Below, piece by piece: positions 17,070 to 26,251 of a stretch of DNA of 64,000 nt. This DNA comes from Acidimicrobiia bacterium (GTDB lineage: Bacteria; Actinomycetota; Acidimicrobiia; Acidimicrobiales; Poriferisodalaceae): assembly GCA_022820925.1 (NCBI GenBank), contig JAJEEO010000012.1, positions 62,001-126,000 of the forward strand. Direction: 5' to 3'. Positions within the stretch are counted from its first letter, which is position 1, and each line of letters begins with the position of its first letter. Made by a program: the position numbers and the translations under genes. The notes under the pieces were generated by a model. The model had not been told where the DNA came from, made no database searches, and saw nothing but the letters and a program-made list of their open reading frames with translations.

Positions 17070-18317
17070 GTGCGCCCCGGGACCGGCAAGACCTCCATCG
17101 CGCCGATCCTGATCACCGGCAGCCTCATCACGGCGCTGACACTGGGCGTACGGGCCACGATGGGTCTGTTCCCCGACGCCATCGACCAAGCACTGGACGT
17201 CGGCGTCGGCACCGTCGGGCTGACCGTTGCCCTGCAGAACCTCGTGTGGGGCCTCGGCCAGCCGCTCGCGGGCGCTATCGCCGACCGGTTCGGCGCGGCA
17301 CGGACGCTGACCGTGGGCGCCATCGCCTATGCGGGCGGACTGCTGGTGATGGGAGCAGCCAACGGGCCCGCCGGGCTGCATCTCGGCGGCGGTGTGATCG
17401 TCGGCCTCGGCATGTCAGCCGCGTCGTTCGCAGTGGTGCTCTCGTCGATGAGCCGGCTCGTGGACCCCCAGCGGCGCTCGATGGCGCTGGGCGTGGCCAC
17501 GGCCTGCGGCTCGCTCGGGCACTTCGTGCTGGTACCGCTGACGGGCGCCGTCATCAGTGCATTCGGCTGGCGCAGCGCGCTGACCGTCCTGGCAGTCGTG
17601 ACGTTGTCCATTGGGTTGTTCGTCCGGCCGCTGCGCAGCCGGTCCGGCCCCGCCGAAGCCGTGGAGGCGGCGCCGGAGGACGACGAATCGCTCCTGACGA
17701 CGCTGGCGAGGGCGGCGCGCCATCGCGACTACCTGCTGGTGAACTGCACATTCTTCGTCTGCGGCTTCCACGTCACGTTCATCGGAGTGCACCTGCCCAA
17801 GACGCTCACCGACGCCGGCCTCGATACCGCGGTCGCCAACCTGTCGTGGTCGTTCGTGGGCCTGTTCAACATCGTGGGAGCGTTTGCCGCCGGTGCGCTG
17901 GGCATGCGGTTCGCAAAGAGCCGGCTGCTGAGCATCATGTACAGCACCCGGGCGCTCGCCTTCGTCGGCCTGGTGCTGCTGCCGGCAACCCCCGTGGTGG
18001 CCCTGGGGTTCGGCGTCGTGATCGGGATCGTGTGGCTGGCCAGCGTGCCGTTGACCTCGGGCATCGTGCTGGGTCAATTCGGCGTGCGCAGGGCCGGAAC
18101 GCTGTTCGGTTTCGTCTTCCTGTCCCACCAGGTCGGGGCATTCCTCGGCTCCTGGGGCGGCGGCGAGATCCGAGAGCTCACCGGCTCGTACGACCTGTGG
18201 TGGTGGGTGGCGGCTGCACTCGGAGTAGCGGCCGCAGCACTGCACTTCGGCATCTCCGAAGAGCCCGCACCCACCCTTGCGGAGCATCGGCGCAGAGCTC
18301 CGTCTTCAGCCGCCTAA
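17070..18317 (+). CDS. MFS transporter
   Basis: A 415-residue major facilitator with about 12 membrane segments. The A-motif-like loop reads GAIADRFGAARTL between helices 2 and 3, and RLVDPQRRSMALG follows helix 4. A central cytoplasmic loop at residues about 193-218 is rich in Glu and Asp. The closest-looking group is the oxalate/monocarboxylate and nitrate-type MFS, but the substrate cannot be called. GTG 17070 lies 33 bases after serA. Its 3' end overlaps the convergent membrane protein gene by 12 bases. Confidence 0.88.
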   Translation: MRPGTGKTSIAPILITGSLITALTLGVRATMGLFPDAIDQALDVGVGTVGLTVALQNLVWGLGQPLAGAIADRFGAARTLTVGAIAYAGGLLVMGAANGPAGLHLGGGVIVGLGMSAASFAVVLSSMSRLVDPQRRSMALGVATACGSLGHFVLVPLTGAVISAFGWRSALTVLAVVTLSIGLFVRPLRSRSGPAEAVEAAPEDDESLLTTLARAARHRDYLLVNCTFFVCGFHVTFIGVHLPKTLTDAGLDTAVANLSWSFVGLFNIVGAFAAGALGMRFAKSRLLSIMYSTRALAFVGLVLLPATPVVALGFGVVIGIVWLASVPLTSGIVLGQFGVRRAGTLFGFVFLSHQVGAFLGSWGGGEIRELTGSYDLWWWVAAALGVAAAALHFGISEEPAPTLAEHRRRAPSSAA

Positions 18318-18977
18318 GACGCTGTAGCTGCCGTCGACAACGAGGCGGATGGAGACGTACAGCCCCAGCAGCGGGACCACGATCCAGGGGGCGTTGAACC
18401 CCAGGATCATGCCGCACACCTCGCCCCTGCTGATGTCCCGGTGGCGCTTCGCGATGAAGAAGCTCATCAAGTAGATGGACGTCGCATATGTCCACTGCCA
18501 GAAGAACATGACCCCGAGGATTCCTGCTGCAAGCGGCGGGAGGAATTCCGTCGTGAACGCTGCGTACAGGATCAGCGTGGGAATCGCCGTGACGAAACCG
18601 TTGCCCACGTCCACGTTGAACCCGTAGGTGCGGCGATCGGCATACGAACCGTCGTAGATGGAATAGGCGGCCCACACGTCGGCCCAGACGGTCGGAGAGA
18701 ACGCTGAGCGCAGCGGAACCTTGGAGGTGAGGAACGCGAGGGCCGGGCTCCTGCCGGTGCGCTGCCGATGCTGTTGCCAGTACGCAGACCGAGACTCGAT
18801 GTAGTCACGCCGGAAGAAGAGGCAGATCTCCCAGAAGCAGATCACGAGATTGGTCGAGAGGAACAGGGCAAAGACCACGTACGTGATGTCGATGCCCCCG
18901 TGCCAGTACACGCGATGCGCGATGCCCCCGATCGCGAGCAGTGCGATCTTCAGCGCCGCCAACAGTCCGGCTGGCAA
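18306..18977 (-). CDS. Uncharacterised polytopic membrane protein downstream of metF
   Basis: A protein of about 223 residues with roughly five hydrophobic segments: AALKIALLAIGGIAHRVYW, YVVFALFLSTNLVICFWEICLFF, a central AIPTLILYAAF segment, PPLAAGILGVMFFWQWTYATSIYLMSFFI and WIVVPLLGLYVSIRLVV. It is rich in Trp and Tyr with basic loops. I do not recognise the family. The start is uncertain. TTG 18977 has GAGGCGCGAGG just upstream and lies 31 bases after the metF stop, whereas the longer frame to 19406 runs antisense-style through metF and is rejected. The same-strand position after metF and fhs suggests cotranscription with C1 genes. Confidence 0.65.
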   Translation of the reverse strand: MPAGLLAALKIALLAIGGIAHRVYWHGGIDITYVVFALFLSTNLVICFWEICLFFRRDYIESRSAYWQQHRQRTGRSPALAFLTSKVPLRSAFSPTVWADVWAAYSIYDGSYADRRTYGFNVDVGNGFVTAIPTLILYAAFTTEFLPPLAAGILGVMFFWQWTYATSIYLMSFFIAKRHRDISRGEVCGMILGFNAPWIVVPLLGLYVSIRLVVDGSYSVLGG

Positions 18978-19008
18978 TGCCTCGCGCCTCTCGCTTGCCG
19001 GCGGTGAG

Positions 19009-19968
19009 CTACCGGCGTCCCGCCGCGGCGGCGTCGCGCCAGGCGACGGTGTCAGCGATGGAGTTGAACGTGAACACGTGCAGGCCGGCGATGTCGAGCC
19101 GGTCGGCGTGGGGCGCGAGGGCATCCACCAGGACGCCGGGGTCATAGCCGCCGGGTCGCAGCATGCGTGCCACAGCTCCGGTGTTCTTGTGCAGGTAGCG
19201 CAGCGAGGCGCCGATGCCCAAACGAGTGCCGATGCGCAGCAGGCGTGCCGGATCGACCGAACCGGGAATGCCGAGGTGCACCGGCAGGGTGAACCCGCTG
19301 TCGCGCTCGGACGAGAGCCACTCGATGATTGAACGGGGATGGAAACACATCTGTGTCGCTGCATGGCCCGCAATGCCCGCATCGGCCAGCAGGGCCTGCT
19401 TGGCATGCAGCGCCTCGTGCAGCACCGCGTCGCTGATGAGCGCGTGACCTTCGGGATAGGAGGTCACCCCGATGTGCGTCAGCGTGTGCTCGAGGTCGGC
19501 AAGGGCTTCGAGCAGTTGTTGAGCGCTGTCGAAAGGACCTGCGGGAGACGTCACGTCGCCGCCCACCAGGAAGATCTCGCTGAGACCGAGCGCGCTGACG
19601 CGTCCCAGCAGCTCTTCGAGGTGGTCGCGGCTGCGCACCATGCGTGCGGCGACGTGGGGGACCGGTCGGTGTCCCAGCGCGCACAGCTCGGCGGTCAGGT
19701 CCAGCGTGTCCTCGAGTGTCTTGGAGGCCGACGCCGTGACAGAGACTGGCGAGTCAGGCGGCAGGTGCGGGAGCTGGTCCGCCAGGTTGCGCAGCGGGAT
19801 CAGTTCCCACTGGGCGTCGGCCAGCAGCCTGCGACGCACCTGAGCGTCATCGCTTGACAGCCTGCGGCTGCTCGCCAACCGGCGACGCGCTGAGTCAGGC
19901 CGCCAGACTGATGTCCAGTTCTGCGTCCGATTGGTCCTGGGATTCGAGAAGAACGCGAGCAATTGCAA
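19009..19968 (-). CDS. metF: Methylenetetrahydrofolate reductase-like protein
   Basis: A 319-residue MTHFR-type TIM barrel. Recognisable blocks are EIFLVGGDVTSPAGPF, GVTSYPEGHALIS, the flavin/folate region AATQMCFHPRSI, and HLGIPGSVDPARLLRIG. The family interconverts methyl-THF and methylene-THF. Beside fhs and in a methyl-group-consuming island, it probably runs in the oxidative direction on methyl-THF from the corrinoid system; that direction is inferred. TTG 19968 is chosen: it lies 5 bases after the fhs stop with CGGAG upstream. GTG codons further in are possible alternatives. The first 50 or so residues are less well conserved by eye. Confidence 0.82.
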   Translation of the reverse strand: MQLLAFFSNPRTNRTQNWTSVWRPDSARRRLASSRRLSSDDAQVRRRLLADAQWELIPLRNLADQLPHLPPDSPVSVTASASKTLEDTLDLTAELCALGHRPVPHVAARMVRSRDHLEELLGRVSALGLSEIFLVGGDVTSPAGPFDSAQQLLEALADLEHTLTHIGVTSYPEGHALISDAVLHEALHAKQALLADAGIAGHAATQMCFHPRSIIEWLSSERDSGFTLPVHLGIPGSVDPARLLRIGTRLGIGASLRYLHKNTGAVARMLRPGGYDPGVLVDALAPHADRLDIAGLHVFTFNSIADTVAWRDAAAAGRR

Positions 19969-19973
19969 CTCCG

Positions 19974-21683
19974 TCAGCTCAGGCCGACGATCTCGCCGTC
20001 GGCATCAAGGTCGATATGGCGAGCTGCGGGGTCACGACCCAGTCCCGGCATTGTCCGCATGTCACCGCAGATCGGATACACGAAGCCGGCGCCCACCGAC
20101 GCCCGCACCTCGCGCACCGGCAGCGTCCAGCCGGTCGGAGCGCCCTTGAGCGAAGCATCCGACGAGATGGACAGGTGGGTCTTGGCGATGCACACCGGAA
20201 GGTTGCCGAAGCCGTTGCGCTCGTAGCCGTCGATCTCGCGGTTGGCACGAGCGGTGTAGCTCACGTCCTCCGCGCCGTACACCTTGGTGGCGACTGCATG
20301 GATCTTGTCCCGCAGCCCGACGTCGTCGGGGTACAGCACGGCAAAGTCGGTCGGTTCTTCGGCCGCTTCGGCCACCGCCTCGGCGAGTTCGGCTGCTCCG
20401 GCACCCCCATCGGCGAAATGGGTGCAGCGGGCCGACAGGGCGCCGTATTCGGACGCGATCTCGGCAATTGCCGCCAGGTCCTCTTCGTTGTCGCCCGGGA
20501 AGGTGTTGATGGCCACGACCGGCGAGACGCCATGCATCCGCACGTTCTCGAGCTGCTTGCGCAGGTTGTCGCCGCCGGCATGCACCTCGTCGGGATTGGC
20601 CTCGAGCAGCGCCGGGGGCAGCGGTCGCCCGGCAACGATCCGGTGCCTGCCCGAATGCGCTTTCAGCCCGCGCACTGTGGCCACGATCACCGCGGCATCG
20701 GGTGCCACGCCCGAATACCGGCACTTGATGTTGAAGAAGCGCTCGGCGCCCATGTCAGCACCGAATCCGGCCTCGGTCAGCAAGAAGTCAGACGTCCCGA
20801 TGCCGATGCGATCCGCCACGATCGAGGAGTTGCCGGTGGCGATGTTGCCGAAGGGACCCGTATGCACCAGCGCGGGCGAGCCCTCCAGCGTCTGCATCAG
20901 GTTCGGCTTGATGGCTTCGCGCAGCAGCACGGCCATCGATCCCGCGGCACCGATGTCCTCCGCGGTGACGGGATCGCCGCCCTTGGTGTAGCCCAGCACG
21001 ATGCGGCCGAGCCGGGCCCGCAAGTCCGACATCGACGTGCACAGCGCCAGCGTCGCCATCACCTCCGATGCGGCCGTGATGTCGAAGCCCGACTCGCGGG
21101 GGATGCCGTCGAGGCGCCCGCCGAGGCCGATGGTGATGTTGCGCAGCGCCCGGTCGTTGACGTCCAGCACCCGCCGCCAGGTGATGTTGTGGATGTCGAG
21201 GCCCGATTCGTTGCCGTGGTACAGGTGAGCGTCCAGCATGGCGGCGCACAAGTTGTGGGCGGCCGTCACCGCATGCATGTCGCCGGTGAGATGGAGGTTG
21301 AACAGGTCCATCGGCACGACCTGGCTGTAGCCACCGCCCGCTGCGCCTCCCTTGATGCCGAACGTGGGGCCCATCGACGGCTGCCGAATGGCGATGGTCG
21401 CCGTGCGGCCGATATGGGCGAATGCCTGGCCGAGTCCGACCGTCGTCGTGGTCTTGCCTTCGCCGAGCGGGGTCGGGGTGATGGCGGTCACCACGACATA
21501 ACGCCCCCGGGGCCGGTCAGCCATGGCTTCGGCTGCTTCGAGCTGGACCTTCGCGACTCCCGAGCCGTACAGCTCCAAGTACTCGCGCGGGATGCCCGCC
21601 TCGTCGGCGATGTCAGTCAGCGGCCGGATGTGTGCAGCCGAAGCGATCTCGAGATCGCTGGGTATCGCGCCTGTCGTCGTCAT
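19974..21683 (-). CDS. fhs: Formate--tetrahydrofolate ligase
   Basis: A 569-residue enzyme with the full family signature: the P-loop TPLGEGKTTTTVGLGQA, RQPSMGPTFGIKGGAAGGGYSQV, and DMGAERFFNIKCR. It converts formate, ATP and THF to formyl-THF. Run in reverse it releases formate and makes ATP, which fits an island with a formate dehydrogenase. ATG 21683 has GAGGAGGG nine bases upstream; an upstream in-frame extension to 21767 is not family-like. It is the first gene of the leftward fhs-metF-membrane protein unit and diverges from the dimethylglycine dehydrogenase-like gene across a shared promoter with paired palindromes. Confidence 0.96.
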   Translation of the reverse strand: MTTTGAIPSDLEIASAAHIRPLTDIADEAGIPREYLELYGSGVAKVQLEAAEAMADRPRGRYVVVTAITPTPLGEGKTTTTVGLGQAFAHIGRTATIAIRQPSMGPTFGIKGGAAGGGYSQVVPMDLFNLHLTGDMHAVTAAHNLCAAMLDAHLYHGNESGLDIHNITWRRVLDVNDRALRNITIGLGGRLDGIPRESGFDITAASEVMATLALCTSMSDLRARLGRIVLGYTKGGDPVTAEDIGAAGSMAVLLREAIKPNLMQTLEGSPALVHTGPFGNIATGNSSIVADRIGIGTSDFLLTEAGFGADMGAERFFNIKCRYSGVAPDAAVIVATVRGLKAHSGRHRIVAGRPLPPALLEANPDEVHAGGDNLRKQLENVRMHGVSPVVAINTFPGDNEEDLAAIAEIASEYGALSARCTHFADGGAGAAELAEAVAEAAEEPTDFAVLYPDDVGLRDKIHAVATKVYGAEDVSYTARANREIDGYERNGFGNLPVCIAKTHLSISSDASLKGAPTGWTLPVREVRASVGAGFVYPICGDMRTMPGLGRDPAARHIDLDADGEIVGLS

Positions 21684-21817
21684 GCCGTACACCCTCCTCG
21701 GTGAGAGCCCCCAACACCCTGCCAGAACCTTGCCGCACGCCGGCACCACCGGGTGCCGCGGCGGCAAGTGCTGGTCGTCGAATGCTGAGTCGTTCGGCTA
21801 CTGTTCCCCTAGATGCT

Positions 21818-21852
21818 GTTCCGCTGAGCGGAACTGTTCCATCATACAGAAC
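21818..21852. promoter_or_regulatory. Paired palindromic operator candidate, fhs / dimethylglycine dehydrogenase promoter
   Basis: Site 1 (21818-21834) is a perfect 7-3-7 inverted repeat, GTTCCGC-TGA-GCGGAAC. Site 2 (21836-21852) is GTTCCAT-CAT-ACAGAAC with 5 of 7 pairs. Their starts are 18 bases apart. The same layout occurs at 27061-27095 and 40605-40639. The 17-bp palindrome suits an IclR-family dimer, and an iclR gene lies within the island; binding is inferred. The rest of the 21684-21907 gap is promoter-type sequence without a gene. Confidence 0.7.
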
Positions 21853-21907
21853 AGCAGCGAAGCAATTCGGCACAGCTGCGATCCGGCAACAGTGGGGGAT
21901 GACAGGT

Positions 21908-24430
21908 ATGAGCGACTTTCCAGCGCGGGCAGATTGTGTCGTCATCGGAGCTGGGATCGTGGGCAACTGCCTGGTGGGTCATCTCAGCGACCTCGGATGG
22001 AGCGACATCGTCCTGCTGGACAAGGGGCCGCTGCCCAACCCCGGCGGTTCCACCGGTCATGCCTCCAACTTCATCTTCCCGGTCGATCACTCCAAGGAGA
22101 TCGTCGATCTGACCGTCGACAGCCAACGCCAGTACGAGGCGCTGGGCCTGCAGAACACCTGTGGCGGCATCGAGGTGGCCCGCTCGCCCGAGCGCATGGA
22201 GGAGTTCCGCCGCCGCATGACCTCGGCGACCTGCTGGGGCATCGAGGCACGGCTGCTCAGCGTCGACGAGGTCATCGAGCTGGTGCCGTTCATCGATCCC
22301 GACGTCATCCTGGGCGGCTTCTACACCCCCAGCGTCTCGGCGGTGGACTCGCTCGAAACCGGCACGCAGATGCGTCGGCGGGCCGCCGAAGCCGGTCACC
22401 TGCAGACCTACGCCAACACCGAGGTGCTCGACATCGAGACGGTGGCCGGACCGAACCGTCCACGCATCAGCGCCGTGGTCACCGACCGCGGCCGCATCGA
22501 ATGCGACACGGTGGCCATCGCCTGCGGGGTGTGGAGCCCGAAGCTGGCCCAGATGGCCGGGGCCACCATCCCGCTCACGCCTGCGGTCCACCAGATGGTC
22601 GATGTCGGCCCGTTCGACGTGCTCGTCGAGACGAACCAGGAGCTGGCCTACCCGATCGTCCGCGACATGGACACCTTCTGCTATGAGCGCCAGTCGGCAG
22701 GCTCGATGGAGGTGGGCAGCTACGCCCACCGGCCGATCCTGCACCGAGTGGAGGACATCCCCTCCAACGAGGAAGCAGCGCTCAGCCCGACCGAGATGCC
22801 CTTCACGCCCGACGACTTCGACGAGCAGCTCGAGCAGGCCATCGAGCTGATGGAGTTCCTGGGCGACGGCGAGATCAAGTACGCCATCAACGGCCTGCTC
22901 TCGCTGACACCCGACGCCTCGCCGGTCTTGGGCCCGACGCCAGAGGTTGAGAACCTGTGGTCGGTGGCGGCGGTGTGGGTCAAGGAAGGTCCGGGCGTTG
23001 GACGTTTGATGGCCGAGTGGATGACCTACGGCTATCCCCGCATGACCGATCCCCATGGCTCGGACGTCACGCGCTTCTACCCCCAGGACCGCAACGTCAT
23101 CCACATCGAGACCCGAGCCGACGAGCACTTCAACAAGACCTACGGCATCGTGCATCCTCGTGAGCAATGGGCGACGCGCCGCAACCTGACGTGCGGGCCC
23201 GCGAAGGCCCGCACCGATGACCTCGGTGCGTACTACTTCGAGGCCGGCGGATGGGAACGGCCGCACTGGTACGAATCGAATGCCGACCTCGTCGAGCACT
23301 ACGGCATCGAGGGCCGCACACACGAGTGGGACGCTCGCTGGTGGAGCCCCATCACCGATGCCGAGCACCTGCACCTGCGCGAACACTGCGGGCTGGTGGA
23401 CATCTCGCCGTTCCAGGTGTTCGAGGTGTCAGGCCCCGGCGTCGTGCCCTACATCGAGAAGATGGTGGTCAACAAGTGCGACCTGCCGGTCGGGCGCTCG
23501 ATCTACACCCCGGTGCTCACCGCCGACGGCGGCTTCCGCTCCGACCTCACGGTCGTGCGCCTGTCCGAGGACCGCTTCCGCATCGCCACCGGTGCATTCG
23601 ACGGCGGCCGTGACGAGTACTGGTTCCGTCACAATCTCCCTGCCGATGGCGTGCACTTCGAGAACCGCACCGAGGCCCTCGCCACCTACGGCGTGTGGGG
23701 CCCGAACGCGATCGCGCTGCTGCAGACGCTGACCGAGACCGACCTGTCCCAGGAGGCCTTCGGCTACGGCCAGGTGCGTGACGCACTGCTCTCGGGTATC
23801 CCGGCCCAGATGTTCCGCATCTCCTATGTCGGCGATGCGGGCTTCGAGATCTACTGCCCGACCAGTGCAGGTCTGGCCCTGTGGGATGCCATCGCGCAGG
23901 CCGGCCGGGAGTACAGCCTGCGACCCGTCGGCGCCGGCGTGTACGGCACCACCGGTCGGCTCGAGAAGGGCTACCGGCTGATGGGTGCCGAGCTCGAGAG
24001 CGATTACAACCCTGTCGAAGCGGGGCTGGCTCGGCCGCGGGTCAAGGCGGCTGACTTCATCGGCAAGGAGGCCTACCTGGCTGCCCGGGAGGCGCCGCTG
24101 GCCGCCCAGCTCGCGATGCTGCGCTTCGACAGCCTGCGTTGCGCTGACGGCTACGACCGCTTCCCGATGGGGGCAGGCAACGAACCGGTGCTGACCCCCG
24201 CGGGAGAGCGGATCACCGATTCCCACGGCAGGGTCAGCCGCCTCACGACGGCAGGCAACGCCCCGTCGCTCGACGCCTACCTGGCAATGGCCTACCTGCC
24301 GCCTGAGCTGGCCGCGGTGGGCACTGAGCTCGCTGTGATGTACCAGAACGAGCTGTACCCGGTGACCGTGGCGGCCACCGGGTCGAATCTGGCGCTGTTC
24401 GACCCCGACGACAGCCGCATGAAAGCCTGA
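21908..24430 (+). CDS. Dimethylglycine/sarcosine dehydrogenase-like FAD protein with GcvT domain
   Basis: An 840-residue, two-part flavoprotein. Residues about 1-400 are a DAO-type FAD oxidoreductase (CVVIGAGIVGNCLVGHL). Its GGSTGHASNFIF segment keeps a His where related enzymes attach FAD covalently. After a linker, residues about 430-840 form an aminomethyltransferase-like folate domain (LREHCGLVDISPFQVFEV, then YVGDAGFEIYCPTSAGLALWD, then a GcvT C-terminal barrel). This is the architecture of dimethylglycine and sarcosine dehydrogenases, which pass methyl-derived carbon to THF and electrons to ETF. The etfBA genes follow 10 bases later, which strongly supports that use. ATG 21908 is preferred over 21899 because of GTGGGGG spacing. 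Confidence 0.88.
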   Translation: MSDFPARADCVVIGAGIVGNCLVGHLSDLGWSDIVLLDKGPLPNPGGSTGHASNFIFPVDHSKEIVDLTVDSQRQYEALGLQNTCGGIEVARSPERMEEFRRRMTSATCWGIEARLLSVDEVIELVPFIDPDVILGGFYTPSVSAVDSLETGTQMRRRAAEAGHLQTYANTEVLDIETVAGPNRPRISAVVTDRGRIECDTVAIACGVWSPKLAQMAGATIPLTPAVHQMVDVGPFDVLVETNQELAYPIVRDMDTFCYERQSAGSMEVGSYAHRPILHRVEDIPSNEEAALSPTEMPFTPDDFDEQLEQAIELMEFLGDGEIKYAINGLLSLTPDASPVLGPTPEVENLWSVAAVWVKEGPGVGRLMAEWMTYGYPRMTDPHGSDVTRFYPQDRNVIHIETRADEHFNKTYGIVHPREQWATRRNLTCGPAKARTDDLGAYYFEAGGWERPHWYESNADLVEHYGIEGRTHEWDARWWSPITDAEHLHLREHCGLVDISPFQVFEVSGPGVVPYIEKMVVNKCDLPVGRSIYTPVLTADGGFRSDLTVVRLSEDRFRIATGAFDGGRDEYWFRHNLPADGVHFENRTEALATYGVWGPNAIALLQTLTETDLSQEAFGYGQVRDALLSGIPAQMFRISYVGDAGFEIYCPTSAGLALWDAIAQAGREYSLRPVGAGVYGTTGRLEKGYRLMGAELESDYNPVEAGLARPRVKAADFIGKEAYLAAREAPLAAQLAMLRFDSLRCADGYDRFPMGAGNEPVLTPAGERITDSHGRVSRLTTAGNAPSLDAYLAMAYLPPELAAVGTELAVMYQNELYPVTVAATGSNLALFDPDDSRMKA

Positions 24431-24440
24431 GGCAGCCAGC

Positions 24441-25223
24441 GTGCGCATCCTGGTCTGCGTCAAGCGGGTCCCCGCCGTCGGATCGCGCATCAACGTGACT
24501 GCCGACGGTCAGCAGGTCGATACCGCCCACCTGGGCTTCACCACCAGCCCGCACGAGGAATGCGCCGTCGAGGAGGCCGCCCAGATCACCGAGCGGCTCG
24601 ACGGCGACGGTCACGCGGTGGTGGTGCTGACGCTCGGCCCGGAGGAGTCCACCGAGCAGCTGCGCTACGCCGCCAGTGTGGGCGGCACCGAGCTGGCACT
24701 GGTGGTCGCCGAGGGCGGTCTGGACTGGGACCCCCAGCGCACGGCGACCGCGATCACCGCGGCGGTGCGCGAGCTGGAGTCCTCCGGCGGGAAGTTCGAC
24801 CTCATCCTGTTCGGCAACGAGTCGGCCGACGGCGGCAACTTCCAGGTCGGCATCCGGGTGGCATACGCGCTCGGACGCCCGATCGTGAACGGCATCAAAG
24901 GCATCGATGTCACCGAGGGTGGCATCGTGGCCCGCCGTGAGACCGATGCCGGCTACGAGGTCTACGAGTTGGAGACCCCGTGCGCACTCGGGGTCAAGGA
25001 GGGCATCAACCTGCCCCGCTACCCGACGATGAAGGGACGTCTGGCCTCACGCAAGGCACAGATCGCCGCTCTCGACTGTGCCCCGGACGCGGTCTCCGGC
25101 GGCCAGGCTCGCCAGCGGCTGCACCGACCGCCCGAGCGGGCCAGCACGACGGTGGTGCTCGGCGACAGCGCCGCCGCAGCACCGGCCGTAGTGGACCTGC
25201 TGGATGAGCTGGGAGTGCTGTGA
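24441..25223 (+). CDS. etfB: Electron transfer flavoprotein subunit beta
   Basis: A 260-residue EtfB. It shows MRILVCVKRVPAVGSRI, HEECAVEEAAQITE, the AMP-binding region (LTLGPEESTEQLRYAASVGG), LILFGNESADGGNFQVG, and LPRYPTMKGRLASRKAQIA near the C-terminus. With EtfA it forms a soluble heterodimer that takes electrons from flavin dehydrogenases and gives them to the ETF:quinone oxidoreductase. It starts with GTG, 10 bases after the dimethylglycine dehydrogenase-like gene, and its stop overlaps the etfA start, so its likely donor is that enzyme. Confidence 0.95.
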   Translation: MRILVCVKRVPAVGSRINVTADGQQVDTAHLGFTTSPHEECAVEEAAQITERLDGDGHAVVVLTLGPEESTEQLRYAASVGGTELALVVAEGGLDWDPQRTATAITAAVRELESSGGKFDLILFGNESADGGNFQVGIRVAYALGRPIVNGIKGIDVTEGGIVARRETDAGYEVYELETPCALGVKEGINLPRYPTMKGRLASRKAQIAALDCAPDAVSGGQARQRLHRPPERASTTVVLGDSAAAAPAVVDLLDELGVL

Positions 25224-26230
25224 GCAGCGTCGCGGTCCTCATCGATCACGACCGAGGTATTCCCTCGGGTGGGGCACTCGAAGCGCTCACCGCAGCCCGG
25301 ACGCTCGCTGCGGGCCTGGGCGCGGCCGTCGATGCTGTCGTGCTTGGCGACAGCGAGCTGTTCGATACCCACGGAGCCAGCCTCGTCGCCGCCTGCGCTT
25401 CCCACGGTGCCGCCGTTGTGCATCGCGGACGCCACGCGCTGCTGGCCGACTACGGGCCTGACGCGTGGGGAGCGGCGCTTGCGAGTTTCGTCGCAGGGGC
25501 GCAGCCTGCTGCCGTGGTTGCTGCGGGCACCGACCGGGGTGCCGAGGCCATGGCCCAGCTCGCTGCCCGCACCGACCTGCCGCTGGTGGCCAACTGCGTG
25601 AGCGTGAGTCCCGCGAACGACCCATGGGAGATCACCCGCATCCAATGGGGCGGATCGCTGCTCGAAGACGTGACGCTCAGCTCGTCCCTGCCGCTGCTGA
25701 CCATCGCCCAGCATTCCGTCGAGGCCGAGCCATGCGAAGGCGGTCCGATCGAAACGGTCGTCGCTGATTTCGCACCCGATCTGGGCCCTGAAGTCGAACG
25801 AACCTTGGTCCGCGACCGGGTGACCCTCACCGAGGGCGTCACGCTGTCCACCTCGCCCGTGGTGGTCTCGGGCGGCCGCGGCGTGGGCTCCGCGGAAGGC
25901 TTCGCGACGCTCGAAGAGCTGGCAGAGCTGCTGGGCGGCCGGGTCGGCTGCTCCCGTGCGGTCACCAACAACGGCTGGCGCAGTCACGCCGATCAGGTCG
26001 GGCAGACCGGCACCCGCATCGCGCCCGAGATCTACATCGCATGCGGCATCTCGGGCGCCATCCAGCACTGGGTGGGCGCCATGGGTTCGAAGAACATTCT
26101 GGCCATCAACATCGACCCTGAAGCGAACATGGTGGCCAAGGCCGGATACGCAGTGATCGCCGATCTGCACGAGGTGGTGCCGGCCATCTCCGACGAGATC
26201 CGCCGCCGCAGGGACCGCCCATCGAGCTAG
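25220..26230 (+). CDS. etfA: Electron transfer flavoprotein subunit alpha
   Basis: A 336-residue EtfA. The N-terminal half is a variable Rossmann-like domain (VAVLIDHDRGIPSGGALEALTAAR). The C-terminal half has the strongly conserved FAD site: SGGRGVGSAEGF, GCSRAVTNNGWR, QVGQTGTRIAPEIYIACGISGAIQHWVGA and AINIDPEANM. GTG 25220 overlaps the etfB stop (GTGA), typical translational coupling. It converges with iclR, leaving a 21-base gap. It completes the dehydrogenase-EtfB-EtfA unit. Confidence 0.96.
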   Translation: MSSVAVLIDHDRGIPSGGALEALTAARTLAAGLGAAVDAVVLGDSELFDTHGASLVAACASHGAAVVHRGRHALLADYGPDAWGAALASFVAGAQPAAVVAAGTDRGAEAMAQLAARTDLPLVANCVSVSPANDPWEITRIQWGGSLLEDVTLSSSLPLLTIAQHSVEAEPCEGGPIETVVADFAPDLGPEVERTLVRDRVTLTEGVTLSTSPVVVSGGRGVGSAEGFATLEELAELLGGRVGCSRAVTNNGWRSHADQVGQTGTRIAPEIYIACGISGAIQHWVGAMGSKNILAINIDPEANMVAKAGYAVIADLHEVVPAISDEIRRRRDRPSS

Positions 26231-26251
26231 CCAACGTCTGGCCGGCCGCGG

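Noticed and set aside
21842..23386. Long frame antisense to the dimethylglycine dehydrogenase-like gene
   Set aside because: It is a high-GC shadow frame with His/Arg/Val-rich composition and no family motifs; the opposite strand encodes a clear flavoprotein.
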